Shown here piece after piece: positions 26,490 to 40,500 of a DNA stretch of 64,000 nucleotides. Under the pieces are notes generated by a model, which searched no databases, was not told the DNA's origin, and saw nothing but the letters and a program-made list of their open reading frames with translations. Source of the stretch: Hydractinia symbiolongicarpus. Its lineage: Eukaryota; Cnidaria; Hydrozoa; Anthoathecata; Hydractiniidae. The stretch spans positions 41,251,201 through 41,315,200 of the forward strand of contig NC_079875.1 in NCBI RefSeq assembly GCF_029227915.1, read 5' to 3'. The position numbers and the translations under genes were made by a program. Positions within the stretch are counted from its first letter, which is position 1. Every line of letters starts with the position of its first letter.

Positions 26490-29400
26490 CAGGGTACTTT
26501 CTTTGTATACATTCGACTATACGGGCCAAGCCCGGGATTTACGGGAAATCGCGCGTTTCGTTTGCCGGCGATTAAACTTCTTTTATTCAGCGTCCCATCA
26601 AAAACGTAAACATTTTTGAAAACTGCAAGTCTCAAGCGTTTTAGTGGTGAAAAAATAATTTAAAAAATCGTTCGGGAAATGAGTTTACACCCTGGGTACT
26701 TTCTTTGTATACTTTTGACTATACGGGCCGAGTCCGGGATTTACGGGAAATCGCAGGTTTTAGTTTGCCGGCGATTAAACTTCTTTTATTCAGCGTCTCA
26801 TCAACATTGAAAAAATTTTTGAAAACTGCAAGTCTCATGCGTTTTAGTGGTGAAAAAATAATTTAAAAAATCGTTCGGGAAATGAGTTTACTCCCTGGGT
26901 ACTTTCTTTGTATACTTTTGACTATACGGGCCGAGTCCGGGATTTACGGAAAGTCGCGGGTTTTCGTTTGCTGGCGATTAAACTTCTTTTATTCAGCGTC
27001 TCATCAAAAATGAAAACATTTTTAAAAACTACAAGTCTCATGCGTTTTAGTGGTGAAAAAATAATTTAAAAAATCGTTCGGGAAATGAGTTTACACCCTG
27101 GGTACTTTCTTTGTATACTTTTGACTATACGGGCCGAGTCCGGCATTTACGGGAAATCGCAGGTTTTAGTTTGCCTGCGATTAAACTTCTTTTATTCAGC
27201 GTCTCATCAACATTGAAAACATTTTTGAAAACTGCAAGTCTCATGCGTTTTAGTGGTGAAAAAATAATTTAAAAAATCGTTCGGGAAATGAGCTAACTCC
27301 CTGGGTACTTTCTTTGTATACTTTTGACTATGCGGGCCGAGTCTGGGGTTTACGGGAAATGGCGGGTTTTCGTTTGCCGGCGATTAAAATTCTTTTTTTC
27401 AGCGTCTCATCAAAAATGATAACATTTTTGAAAACTACAAGTCTCAAGCGTTTTAGTGGTGAAAAGATAATTTAAAAAATCGTTTTGGAAATGAGTTTAC
27501 TCACAGGGTACTTTCTTTGTATACATTCGACTATACGGGCCAAGCCCGGGATTTACGGGAAATCGCGCGTTTTCGTTTGCCGGCGATTAAACTTCTTTTA
27601 TTCAGCGTCCCATCAAAAACGTAAACATTTTTGAAAAATACAAGTCTTATGCGTTGCAGTGGTGAAAAAATAATTTAAAAAATCGTTCTGGAGATGAGTT
27701 TACTAACAGGGTACTTTCTTTGTATACATTCGACTATACGGGCCAAGCCCGGGATTTACGGGAAATCGCGGGTTTTCGTTTGCCAGCGATTAAACCTCTT
27801 TCATTAAGCGTCTCATCAAAAATGAAAACATTTTTAAAAACTACAAGTCTCATGCGTTTTAGTGGTGAAAAAAAATTTAAAAAATCGTTCGGGAAATGAG
27901 TTTACACCCTGGGTACTTTCTTTGTATACTTTTGACTATACGGGTCGAGTCCGGGATTTACGGGAAATCGCAGGTTTTCGTTTGCCGGCGATTAAACTTC
28001 TTTTATTCAGCGTCTAATCAAAATTGAAAACATTTTTGAAAACTGCAAGTCTCAAGCGTTTTAGTGGTGAAAAGATAATTTAAAAAATCGTTTTGGAAAT
28101 GAGTTTACTCACAGGGTACTTTCTTTGTATACATTCGACTATACGGGCCAAGCCCGAGATTTACGGGAAATCGCGCGTTTTCGTTTGCCGGCGATTAAAC
28201 TTCTTTTATTCAGCGTCCCATCAAAAACGTAAACATTTTTGAAAACTACAAGTCTTATGCGTTGTAGTGGTGAAAAAATAATTTAAAAAATCGTTCTGGA
28301 AATGAGTTTACTAACAGGGTACTTTCTTTGTATACATTCGACTATACGGGCCAAGCCCGGGATTTACGGGAAATCGCGCGTTTCGTTTGCCGGCGATTAA
28401 ACTTCTTTTATTCAGCGTCCCTTCAAAAACGTAAACATTTTTGAAAATTAAAGTCTTATGCGTTGTAGTGGTGAAAAAATAATTTAAAAAATCGTTCTGG
28501 AGATGAGTTTACTAACAGGGTACTTTCTTTGTATACATTCGACTATACGGGCCAAGCCCGGGATTTACGGGAAATCGCGGGTTTTCGTTTGCCGGCGATT
28601 AAACCTCTTTCATTAAGCGTCTCACCAAAAATGAAAACATTTTTGAAAACTACAAGTCTCATGCGTTTTAGTGGTGAAAAAAAATTTAAAAAATCGTTCG
28701 GGAAATGAGTTTACACCCTGGGTACTTTCTTTGTATACTTTTGACTATACGGGCCGAGTCTGGGATTTACGGGAAATCGCAGGTTTTCGTTTGCCGGCGA
28801 TTAAACTTCTTTTATTCAGCGTCTCATCAAAAATGAAAACATTTTTGAAAACTACAAGTCTCATGCGTTTTAGTGGTGAAAAAATAATTTAAAAAATCGT
28901 TCGGGAAATAAGTTTACTCCCTGGGTACTTTCTTTGTATACTTTTGACTATACGGGCCGAGTCCGGGATTTACGGGAAGTTGCGGGTTTTCGTTTGCCGG
29001 CGATTAAACTTCTTTTATTCAGCGTCTCATCAAAAATGAAAACATTTTTAAAAACTACAAGTCTCATGGGCTTTAGTGGTGAAATAATAATTTAAAAAAT
29101 CGCTCGGGAAATGAGTTTACACCCTGGGTACTTTCTTTGTATACTTTTGACTATACGGGCCGAGTCCGGGATTTACGGGAAATCGCAGGTTTTCGTTTGG
29201 CGGCGATTAAAATTCTTTTATTCAGCGTCTCATCAAAATTGAAAACATTTTTGAAAACTGCAAGTCTCATGCGTTTTAGTTGTGAAAAAATAATTTAAAA
29301 AATCGTTCGGGAAATGAGCTAACTCCCTGGGTACTTTCTTTGTATACTTTTGACTATGCGGGCCGAGTCCGGGGTTTTCGGAAAATGGCGGGTTTTCGTT

Positions 29401-32400
29401 TGCCGGCGATTAAACCACTTTCATTAAGCGTCTCATCAAAAATGAAAACATTTCTGAAAACTACAAGTCTCATGCGTTTTAGTGGTGAAAAAAATAATTT
29501 AAAAAATCGTTCGGGAAATGAGTTTACTCCCTGGGTACTTTCTTTGTATACTTTTGAATGTACGGGCCGAGTCCGGGATTTTCGGGAAATCGCGGGTTTT
29601 CGTTTGCCGGCGATTAAACTTCTTTTATTCATCGTCTCATCAAAAATGAAAACCTTTTTGAAAACTACAAATCTCATGCGTTTTAGTGGTGAAAAGATAA
29701 TTTAAAAAATCGTTTTAGAAATGAGTTTACTCACAGGGTACTTTCTTTGTATACTTTTGACTATACGGGCCGAGTCCGGGATTTACGGGAAGTCGCGGGT
29801 TTTCGTTCGCCGGCGATTAAACTTCTTTTATTCAGCGTCTCATCAAAAATGAAAACATTTTTGAAAACTACAAGTCTCATGCGTTTTAGTGGTGAAAAAA
29901 TAAATTAAAAAATCGTTTTGGAAATGAGTTTACTCACAGGGTACTTTCTTTGTATACATTCGACTATACGGGCCAAGCCCGGGATTTACGGGAAATCGCG
30001 CGTTTTCGTTTGCCGGCGATTAAACTTCTTTTATTCAGCGTCCCATCAAAAACGTAAACATTTTTGAAAAATACAAGTCTTATGCGTTGCAGTGGTGAAA
30101 AAATAATTTAAAAAATCGTTCTGGAGATGAGTTTACTAACAGGGTACTTTCTTTGTATACATTCGACTATACGGGCCAAGCCCGGGATTTACGGGAAATC
30201 GCGGGTTTTCGTTTGCCGGCGATTAAACCTCTTTCATTAAGCGTCTCATCAAAAATGAAAACATTTTTAAAAACTACAAGTCTCATGCGTTTTAGTGGTG
30301 AAAAAAAATTTAAAAAATCGTTCGGGAAATGAGTTTACACCCTGGGTACTTTCTTTGTATACTTTTGACTATACGGGTCGAGTCCGGGATTTACGGGAAA
30401 TCGCAGGTTTTCGTTTGCCGGCGATTAAACTTCTTTTATTCAGCGTCTAATCAAAATTGAAAACATTTTTGAAAACTGCAAGTCTCAAGCGTTTTAGTGG
30501 TGAAAAGATAATTTAAAAAATCGTTTTGGAAATGAGTTTACTCACAGGGTACTTTCTTTGTATACATTCGACTATACGGGCCAAGCCCGGGATTTACGGG
30601 AAATCGCGCGTTTCGTTTGCCGGCGATTAAACTTCTTTTATTCAGCGTCCCATCAAAAACGTAAACATTTTTGAAAACTGCAAGTCTCAAGCGTTTTAGT
30701 GGTGAAAAAATAATTTAAAAAATCGTTCGGGAAATGAGTTTACACCCTGGGTACTTTCTTTGTATACTTTTGACTATACGGGCCGAGTCCGGGATTTACG
30801 GGAAATCGCAGGTTTTAGTTTGCCGGCGATTAAACTTCTTTTATTCAGCGTCTCATCAACATTGAAAAAATTTTTGAAAACTGCAAGTCTCATGCGTTTT
30901 AGTGGTGAAAAAATAATTTAAAAAATCGTTCGGGAAATGAGTTTACTCCCTGGGTACTTTCTTTGTATACTTTTGACTATACGGGCCGAGTCCGGGATTT
31001 ACGGAAAGTCGCGGGTTTTCGTTTGCTGGCGATTAAACTTCTTTTATTCAGCGTCTCATCAAAAATGAAAACATTTTTAAAAACTACAAGTCTCATGCGT
31101 TTTAGTGGTGAAAAAATAATTTAAAAAATCGTTCGGGAAATGAGTTTACACCCTGGGTACTTTCTTTGTATACTTTTGACTATACGGGCCGAGTCCGGCA
31201 TTTACGGGAAATCGCAGGTTTTAGTTTGCCTGCGATTAAACTTCTTTTATTCAGCGTCTCATCAACATTGAAAACATTTTTGAAAACTGCAAGTCTCATG
31301 CGTTTTAGTGGTGAAAAAATAATTTAAAAAATCGTTCGGGAAATGAGCTAACTCCCTGGGTACTTTCTTTGTATACTTTTGACTATGCGGGCCGAGTCTG
31401 GGGTTTACGGGAAATGGCGGGTTTTCGTTTGCCGGCGATTAAAATTCTTTTTTTCAGCGTCTCATCAAAAATGATAACATTTTTGAAAACTACAAGTCTC
31501 AAGCGTTTTAGTGGTGAAAAGATAATTTAAAAAATCGTTTTGGAAATGAGTTTACTCACAGGGTACTTTCTTTGTATACATTCGACTATACGGGCCAAGC
31601 CCGGGATTTACGGGAAATCGCGCGTTTTCGTTTGCCGGCGATTAAACTTCTTTTATTCAGCGTCCCATCAAAAACGTAAACATTTTTGAAAAATACAAGT
31701 CTTATGCGTTGCAGTGGTGAAAAAATAATTTAAAAAATCGTTCTGGAGATGAGTTTACTAACAGGGTACTTTCTTTGTATACATTCGACTATACGGGCCA
31801 AGCCCGGGATTTACGGGAAATCGCGGGTTTTCGTTTGCCAGCGATTAAACCTCTTTCATTAAGCGTCTCATCAAAAATGAAAACATTTTTAAAAACTACA
31901 AGTCTCATGCGTTTTAGTGGTGAAAAAAAATTTAAAAAATCGTTCGGGAAATGAGTTTACACCCTGGGTACTTTCTTTGTATACTTTTGACTATACGGGT
32001 CGAGTCCGGGATTTACGGGAAATCGCAGGTTTTCGTTTGCCGGCGATTAAACTTCTTTTATTCAGCGTCTAATCAAAATTGAAAACATTTTTGAAAACTG
32101 CAAGTCTCAAGCGTTTTAGTGGTGAAAAGATAATTTAAAAAATCGTTTTGGAAATGAGTTTACTCACAGGGTACTTTCTTTGTATACATTCGACTATACG
32201 GGCCAAGCCCGAGATTTACGGGAAATCGCGCGTTTTCGTTTGCCGGCGATTAAACTTCTTTTATTCAGCGTCCCATCAAAAACGTAAACATTTTTGAAAA
32301 CTACAAGTCTTATGCGTTGTAGTGGTGAAAAAATAATTTAAAAAATCGTTCTGGAAATGAGTTTACTAACAGGGTACTTTCTTTGTATACATTCGACTAT

Positions 32401-34635
32401 ACGGGCCAAGCCCGGGATTTACGGGAAATCGCGCGTTTCGTTTGCCGGCGATTAAACTTCTTTTATTCAGCGTCCCTTCAAAAACGTAAACATTTTTGAA
32501 AATTAAAGTCTTATGCGTTGTAGTGGTGAAAAAATAATTTAAAAAATCGTTCTGGAGATGAGTTTACTAACAGGGTACTTTCTTTGTATACATTCGACTA
32601 TACGGGCCAAGCCCGGGATTTACGGGAAATCGCGGGTTTTCGTTTGCCGGCGATTAAACCTCTTTCATTAAGCGTCTCACCAAAAATGAAAACATTTTTG
32701 AAAACTACAAGTCTCATGCGTTTTAGTGGTGAAAAAAAATTTAAAAAATCGTTCGGGAAATGAGTTTACACCCTGGGTACTTTCTTTGTATACTTTTGAC
32801 TATACGGGCCGAGTCTGGGATTTACGGGAAATCGCAGGTTTTCGTTTGCCGGCGATTAAACTTCTTTTATTCAGCGTCTCATCAAAAATGAAAACATTTT
32901 TGAAAACTACAAGTCTCATGCGTTTTAGTGGTGAAAAAATAATTTAAAAAATCGTTCGGGAAATAAGTTTACTCCCTGGGTACTTTCTTTGTATACTTTT
33001 GACTATACGGGCCGAGTCCGGGATTTACGGGAAGTTGCGGGTTTTCGTTTGCCGGCGATTAAACTTCTTTTATTCAGCGTCTCATCAAAAATGAAAACAT
33101 TTTTAAAAACTACAAGTCTCATGGGCTTTAGTGGTGAAATAATAATTTAAAAAATCGCTCGGGAAATGAGTTTACACCCTGGGTACTTTCTTTGTATACT
33201 TTTGACTATACGGGCCGAGTCCGGGATTTACGGGAAATCGCAGGTTTTCGTTTGGCGGCGATTAAAATTCTTTTATTCAGCGTCTCATCAAAATTGAAAA
33301 CATTTTTGAAAACTGCAAGTCTCATGCGTTTTAGTTGTGAAAAAATAATTTAAAAAATCGTTCGGGAAATGAGCTAACTCCCTGGGTACTTTCTTTGTAT
33401 ACTTTTGACTATGCGGGCCGAGTCCGGGGTTTTCGGAAAATGGCGGGTTTTCGTTTGCCGGCGATTAAACCACTTTCATTAAGCGTCTCATCAAAAATGA
33501 AAACATTTCTGAAAACTACAAGTCTCATGCGTTTTAGTGGTGAAAAAAATAATTTAAAAAATCGTTCGGGAAATGAGTTTACTCCCTGGGTACTTTCTTT
33601 GTATACTTTTGAATGTACGGGCCGAGTCCGGGATTTTCGGGAAATCGCGGGTTTTCGTTTGCCGGCGATTAAACTTCTTTTATTCATCGTCTCATCAAAA
33701 ATGAAAACCTTTTTGAAAACTACAAATCTCATGCGTTTTAGTGGTGAAAAGATAATTTAAAAAATCGTTTTAGAAATGAGTTTACTCACAGGGTACTTTC
33801 TTTGTATACTTTTGACTATACGGGCCGAGTCCGGGATTTACGGGAAGTCGCGGGTTTTCGTTCGCCGGCGATTAAACTTCTTTTATTCAGCGTCTCATCA
33901 AAAATGAAAACATTTTTGAAAACTACAAGTCTCATGCGTTTTAGTGGTGAAAAAATAAATTAAAAAATCGTTTTGGAAATGAGTTTACTCACAGGGTACT
34001 TTCTTTGTATACATTCGACTATACGGGCCAAGCCCGGGATTTACGGGAAATCGCGCGTTTTCGTTTGCCGGCGATTAAACTTCTTTTATTCAGCGTCCCA
34101 TCAAAAACGTAAACATTTTTGAAAAATACAAGTCTTATGCGTTGCAGTGGTGAAAAAATAATTTAAAAAATCGTTCTGGAGATGAGTTTACTAACAGGGT
34201 ACTTTCTTTGTATACATTCGACTATACGGGCCAAGCCCGGGATTTACGGGAAATCGCGGGTTTTCGTTTGCCGGCGATTAAACCTCTTTCATTAAGCGTC
34301 TCATCAAAAATGAAAACATTTTTAAAAACTACAAGTCTCATGCGTTTTAGTGGTGAAAAAAAATTTAAAAAATCGTTCGGGAAATGAGTTTACACCCTGG
34401 GTACTTTCTTTGTATACTTTTGACTATACGGGTCGAGTCCGGGATTTACGGGAAATCGCAGGTTTTCGTTTGCCGGCGATTAAACTTCTTTTATTCAGCG
34501 TCTAATCAAAATTGAAAACATTTTTGAAAACTGCAAGTCTCAAGCGTTTTAGTGGTGAAAAGATAATTTAAAAAATCGTTTTGGAAATGAGTTTACTCAC
34601 AGGGTACTTTCTTTGTATACATTCGACTATACGGG
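26490..34635 (+). repeat. Tandem HOR, 4,055 bp x2 (20 monomers)
   Basis: Sequence from about 26,490 recurs 4,055 bases later. Examples are the one-base-short GCGCGTTTCGTTTG at 26,551 and 30,606, the GAAAAAATTTTTG variant, TTTGCTGGCGATT, TTGCCTGCGATT, AAAATGATAAC and GAAAATTAAAGTC. The copies part before about 26,490 and again near 34,635, where CCCGGG and CCCGAG differ. Twenty monomers would be 4,060 bases, so small A-run and single-base losses make up the difference. Confidence 0.85.
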
Positions 34636-36400
34636 CCAAGCCCGAGATTTACGGGAAATCGCGCGTTTTCGTTTGCCGGCGATTAAACTTCTTTTATTCA
34701 GCGTTCCATCAAAAACGTAAACATTTTTGAAAACTACAAGTCTTATGCGTTGTAGTGGTGAAAAAATAATTTAAAAAATCGTTCTGGAAATGAGTTTACT
34801 AACAGGGTACTTTCTTTGTATACATTCGACTATACGGGCCAAGCCCGGGATTTACGGGAAATCGCGCGTTTCGTTTGCCGGCGATTAAACTTCTTTTATT
34901 CAGCGTCCCATCAAAAACGTAAACATTTTTGAAAATTAAAGTCTTATGCGTTGTAGTGGTGAAAAAATAATTTAAAAAATCGTTCTGGAGATGAGTTTAC
35001 TAACAGGGTACTTTCTTTGTATACATTCGACTATACGGGCCAAGCCCGGGATTTACGGGAAATCGCGGGTTTTCGTTTGCCGGCGATTAAACCTCTTTCA
35101 TTAAGCGTCTCACCAAAAATGAAAACATTTTTGAAAACTACAAGTCTCATGCGTTTTAGTGGTGAAAAAAAATTTAAAAAATCGTTCGGGAAATGAGTTT
35201 ACACCCTGGGTACTTTCTTTGTATACTTTTGACTATACGGGCCGAGTCTGGGATTTACGGGAAATCGCAGGTTTTCGTTTGCCGGCGATTAAACTTCTTT
35301 TATTCAGCGTCTCATCAAAAATGAAAACATTTTTGAAAACTACAAGTCTCATGCGTTTTAGTGGTGAAAAAATAATTTAAAAAATCGTTCGGGAAATAAG
35401 TTTACTCCCTGGGTACTTTCTTTGTATACTTTTGACTATACGGGCCGAGTCCGGGATTTACGGGAAGTTGCGGGTTTTCGTTTGCCGGCGATTAAACTTC
35501 TTTTATTCAGCGTCTCATCAAAAATGAAAACATTTTTAAAAACTACAAGTCTCATGGGCTTTAGTGGTGAAATAATAATTTAAAAAATCGCTCGGGAAAT
35601 GAGTTTACACCCTGGGTACTTTCTTTGTATACTTTTGACTATACGGGCCGAGTCCGGGATTTACGGGAAATCGCAGGTTTTCGTTTGGCGGCGATTAAAA
35701 TTCTTTTATTCAGCGTCTCATCAAAATTGAAAACATTTTTGAAAACTGCAAGTCTCATGCGTTTTAGTTGTGAAAAAATAATTTAAAAAATCGTTCGGGA
35801 AATGAGCTAACTCCCTGGGTACTTTCTTTGTATACTTTTGACTATGCGGGCCGAGTCCGGGGTTTTCGGAAACTGGCGGGTTTTCGTTTGCCGGCGATTA
35901 AACCACTTTCATTAAGCGTCTCATCAAAAATGAAAACATTTCTGAAAACTACAAGTCTCATGCGTTTTAGTGGTGAAAAAAATAATTTAAAAAATCGTTC
36001 GGGAAATGAGTTTACTCCCTGGGTACTTTCTTTGTATACTTTTGAATGTACGGGCCGAGTCCGGGATTTTCGGGAAATCGCGGGTTTTCGTTTGCCGGCG
36101 ATTAAACTTCTTTTATTCATCGTCTCATCAAAAATGAAAACATTTTTGAAAACTACAAATCTCATGCGTTTTAGTGGTAAAAAGATAATTTAAAAAATCG
36201 TTTTGGAAATGAGTTTACTCACAGGGTACTTTCTTTGTATACTTTTGACTATACGGGCCGAGTCCGGCATTTACGGGAAGTCGCGGGTTTTCGTTCGCCG
36301 GCGATTAAACTTCTTTTATTCAGCGTCTCATCAAAAATGAAAACATTTTTGAAAACTACAAGTCTCATGCGTTTTAGTGGTGAAAAAATAAATTAAAAAA
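31527..36400 (+). repeat. Tandem HOR, 2,433 bp x2 (12 monomers), overlapping the 4,055-bp duplication
   Basis: Bases 31,527-33,960 recur at 33,960-36,393, an offset of 2,433. Shared markers include CTCACCAAAAATG, AAATAAGTTTACTCC, AAATCGCTCGGG, TTTGGCGGCGATTAAAATTC, TTTTAGTTGTGAAAA, GGGGTTTTCGGAAA and TTCATCGTCTCATC. The start of this duplication lies inside the second copy of the 4,055-bp unit, so it is the later event of the two or a nested one. I noticed small differences, such as GGAAAATGG against GGAAACTGG at about 35,873 and AAAACCTTTTTG against AAAACATTTTTG at about 36,141. Confidence 0.85.
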
Positions 36401-37545
36401 TCGTTCGGGAAATGAGTTTACTCTCTGGGTACTTTCTTTGTATACTTTTGACTATACGGGCCAAGCCCGGGATTTACGGGAAATCGCGGGTTTTCGTTTG
36501 CCGGCGATTAAACTTCTTTTATTCAGCGTCACATCAAAAATGAAAACATTTTTGAAAACTACATGTCTTATGCGTTTTAGTGGCGAAAAAATATTTTAAA
36601 AAATCGTTCTGGAAATGAGTTTACTCACAGGGTACACTCTTTGTATACAGTCGACTATACGGGCCAAGCCCGGGATTTACGGGAAATCGCTGGTTTTTGT
36701 TTGCCGGCGATTAAACCTCTTTCATTAAGCGACTCATCAAAAATGAAAACATTTCTGAAAACTACAAGTCTCATGTGTTTTAGTGGTGAAAAAATAATTT
36801 AAAAATCGTTCGGGAAATGAGTTTACTCCCTGGGTACTTTCTTTATATACTTTTGACTATACGGGCCGAGTCCGGGATTTACGGGAAGTCGCGGGTTTTC
36901 GTTTGCCGGCGATTAAATTTCTTTTATTCAGCGTCTCATCAAAAATGAAAACATTTTTAAAAACTACAAGTCTTATGGGCTTTAGTGGTGAAATAATAAT
37001 TTAAGAAATCGTTCGAGAAATGAGTTTACACCCTGGGTACTTTCTTTGTATACTTTTGACTATACGGGCAGAGTCCGGGATTTACGGGAAATCGCAGGTT
37101 TTCGTTTGCCGGCGATTAAACTAATTTTATTCAGCGTCTCATCAAAAATGAAAACATTTTTAAAAACTACAAGTCTCATGGGCTTTAGTGGTGAAATAAT
37201 AATTTAAAAAATCGTTCGGGAAATGAGTTTACACCCTGGGTACTTTCTTTGTATACTTTTGACTATGCGGGCCGAGTCCGGGATTTACGGGAAATCGCAG
37301 GTTTTCGTTTGCCGGCGATTAAACTAATTTTATTCAGCGTCTCATCAAAAATGAAAACATTTTTAAAAACTACAAGTCTCATGGGCTTTAGTGGTGAAAT
37401 AATAATTTAAAAAATCGTTCGGGAAATGAGTTTACACCCTGGGTACTTTCTTTGTATACTTTTGACTATGCGGGCCGAGTCCGGGATTTACGGGAAATCG
37501 CAGGATTTCGTTTGCCGGCGATTAAACTTCTTTTATTCAGCGTCT

Positions 37546-40500
37546 CATCAAAATTGAAAACATTTTTGAAAACTGCAAGTCTCATGCGTTTTAGTGGTGA
37601 AAAAATAATTTAAAAAATCGTTCGGGAAATGAGCTAACTCCCTGGGTACTTTCTTTGTATACTTTTGACTATGCGGGCCGAGTCCGGGGTTTACGGGAAA
37701 TGGCGGGTTTTCGTTTGCCGGCGATTAAACTTCTTTTTTTCAGCGTCTCATCAAAAATGAAAACATTTTTGAAAACTACAAGTCTTATGCGTTGTAGTGG
37801 TGAAAAAATAATTTAAAAAATCGTTCTGGAGATGAGTTTACTCACAGGGTACTTTCTTTGTATACATTCGACTATACGGGCCAAGCCCGGGATTTACGGG
37901 AAATCGCGGGTTTTCGTTTGCCGGCGATTAAACCTCTTTCATTAAGTGTCTCATCAAAAATGAAAACATTTTTGAAAACTACAAGTCTCATGCGTTTTAG
38001 TGGTGAAAAAAAAAATTTAAAAAATCGTTCGGGAAATGAGTTTACTCCCTGGGTACTTTCTTTGTATACTTTTGACTATACGGGCCGAGTCCGGGATTTA
38101 CGGGAAGTCGCGGGTTTTCGTTTGCCGGCGATTAAACTTCTTTTATTCAGCGACTCATCAAAAATGAAAACTTTTTTAAAAACTACAAGTCTTATGGGCT
38201 TTAGTGGTGAAAAAATAATTTAAAAAATCGTTCGGGAAATGAGTTTACACCCTGGGTACTTTCTTTGTATACTTTTGACTATACGGGCCGAGTCCGGGAT
38301 TTACGGGAAATCGCAGGTTTTCGTTTGCCGGCGATTAAACTTCTTTTATTCAGCGTCTCATCAAAAATGTAAACATTTTTGAAAACTACAAGTCTTATGC
38401 GTTTTAGTGGTGAAAAAATAATTTAAAAAATCGTTCTGGAGATGAGTTTACCCACAGGGTACTTTCTTTGTATACATTCGACTATACGGGCCAAGCCCGG
38501 GATTTACGGGAAATCGCGGGTTTTCGTTTGCCGGCGATTAAACCTCTTTCATTAAGCGTCTCATCAAAAATGAAAACATTTTTGAAAACTACAAGTCTCA
38601 TGCGTTTTAGTGGTGAAAAGATAATTTAAAAAATCGTTTTGGAAATGAGTTTACTTACAGGGTACTTTCTTTGTATACATTCGACTATACGGGCCAAGCC
38701 CGGGATTTACGGGAAATCGCGGGTTTTCGTTTGCCGGCGATTAAACTTCTTTTATTCAGCGTCTCATCAAAAATGTAAACATTTCTGAAAACTACAAGTC
38801 TCATGTGTTTTAGTGGTGAAAAAATAATTTAAAAATCGTTCGGGAAATGAGTTTACTCCCTGGGTACTTTCTTTGTATACTTTTGACTATACGGGCCGAG
38901 TCCGGGATTTACGGGAAGTCGCGGGTTTTCGTTTGCCGGCGATTAAACTTCTTTTATTCAGCGACTCATCAAAAATGAAAACTTTTTTAAAAACTACAAG
39001 TCTTATGGGCTTTAGTGGTGAAAAAATAATTTAAAAAATCGTTCGGGAAATGAGTTTACACCCTGGGTACTTTCTTTGTATACTTTTGACTATACGGGCC
39101 GAGTCCGGGATTTACGGGAAATCGCAGGTTTTCGTTTGCCGGCGATTAAACTAATTTTATTCAGCGTCTCATCAAAAATGAAAACATTTTTAAAATCTAC
39201 AAGGCTCATGGGCTTTAGTGGTGAAATAATAATTTAAAAAATCGTTCGGGAAATGAGTTTACACCCTGGGTACTTTCTTTGTATACTTTTGACTATACGG
39301 GCCGAGTCCGGGATTTACGGGAAATCGCAGGTTTTCGTTTGCCGGCGATTAAACTTCTTTTATTCAGCGTCTCATCAAAATTGAAAACATTTTTGAAAAC
39401 TGCAATTCTCATGCGTTTTAGTGGTGAAAAGATAATTTAAAAAATCGTTTTGGAAATGAGTTTACTCACAGGGTACTTTCTTTGTATACTTTTGACTATG
39501 CGGGCCGAGTCCGGGGTTTACGGGAAATGGCGGGTTTTCGTTTGCCGGCGATTAAACTTCTTTTTTTCAGCGTCTCATCAAAAATGAAAACATTTTTGAA
39601 AACTACAAGTCTTATGCGTTGTAGTGGTGAAAAAATAATTTAAAAAATCGTTCTAGAGATGAGTTTACTCACAGGGTACTTTCTTTGTATACATTCGACT
39701 ATACGGGCCAAGCCCGGGATTTACGGGAAATCGCGGGTTTTCGTTTGCCGGCGATTAAACCTCTTTCATTAAGTGTCTCATCAAAAAAGAAAATATTTTT
39801 GAAAACTACAAGTCTCATGCGTTTTAGTGGTGAAAAAAAAAATTTAAAAAATCGTTCGGGAAATAAGTTTACACCCTGGGTGCTTCCTTTGTATACTTTT
39901 GACTATAAGGGCCGAGCCCGGGATTTACGGGAAGTCGCGGGTTTTCGTTTGCCGGCGATTAAACTTCTTTTATTCAGCGTCTCATCAAAAATGTAAACCT
40001 TTTTGAAAACTACAAGTCTTATGCGTTGTAGTGGTGAAAAAATAATTTAAAAAATCGTTCTGGAGATGAGTTTACTCACAGGGTACTTTCTTTGTATACA
40101 TTCGACTATACGGGCCAAGCCCGGGATTTACGGGAAATCGCGTGTTTTCGTTTGCCGGCGATTAAACCTCTTTCATTAAGCGTCTCATCAAAAATGAAAA
40201 CATCTTTGAAAACTACAAGTCTCATGCGTTTTAGTGGTGAAAAAAAATTTAAAAAAATCGTTCGGGAAATGAGTTTACTCCCTGGGTACTTTCTTTGTAT
40301 ACATTCGACTATACGGGTTAAGCCCGGGATTTACGGGAAAACGCCGGATTTTGTTTGCCGGCGATTAAACCTCTTTCATTAAGCGTCTCATCAAAAATGA
40401 AAACATTTCTGAAAACTACAAGTCTCATGCGTTTTAGTGGTGAAAAAATAATTTAAAAAATCGTTCGGGAAATAAGTGTACACCCTGGGTACTTTCTTTG

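Noticed and set aside
29340-29705. A 121-codon plus-strand open frame, with an overlapping 107-codon minus-strand frame at 29,354-29,677, repeated at 33,395 and 35,828
   Set aside because: Both are made of two satellite monomers kept in frame by small length changes in the A run. The same peptide pieces recur throughout the array in frames that shift each 203 bases, and both strands are open at once. There is no gene signal.
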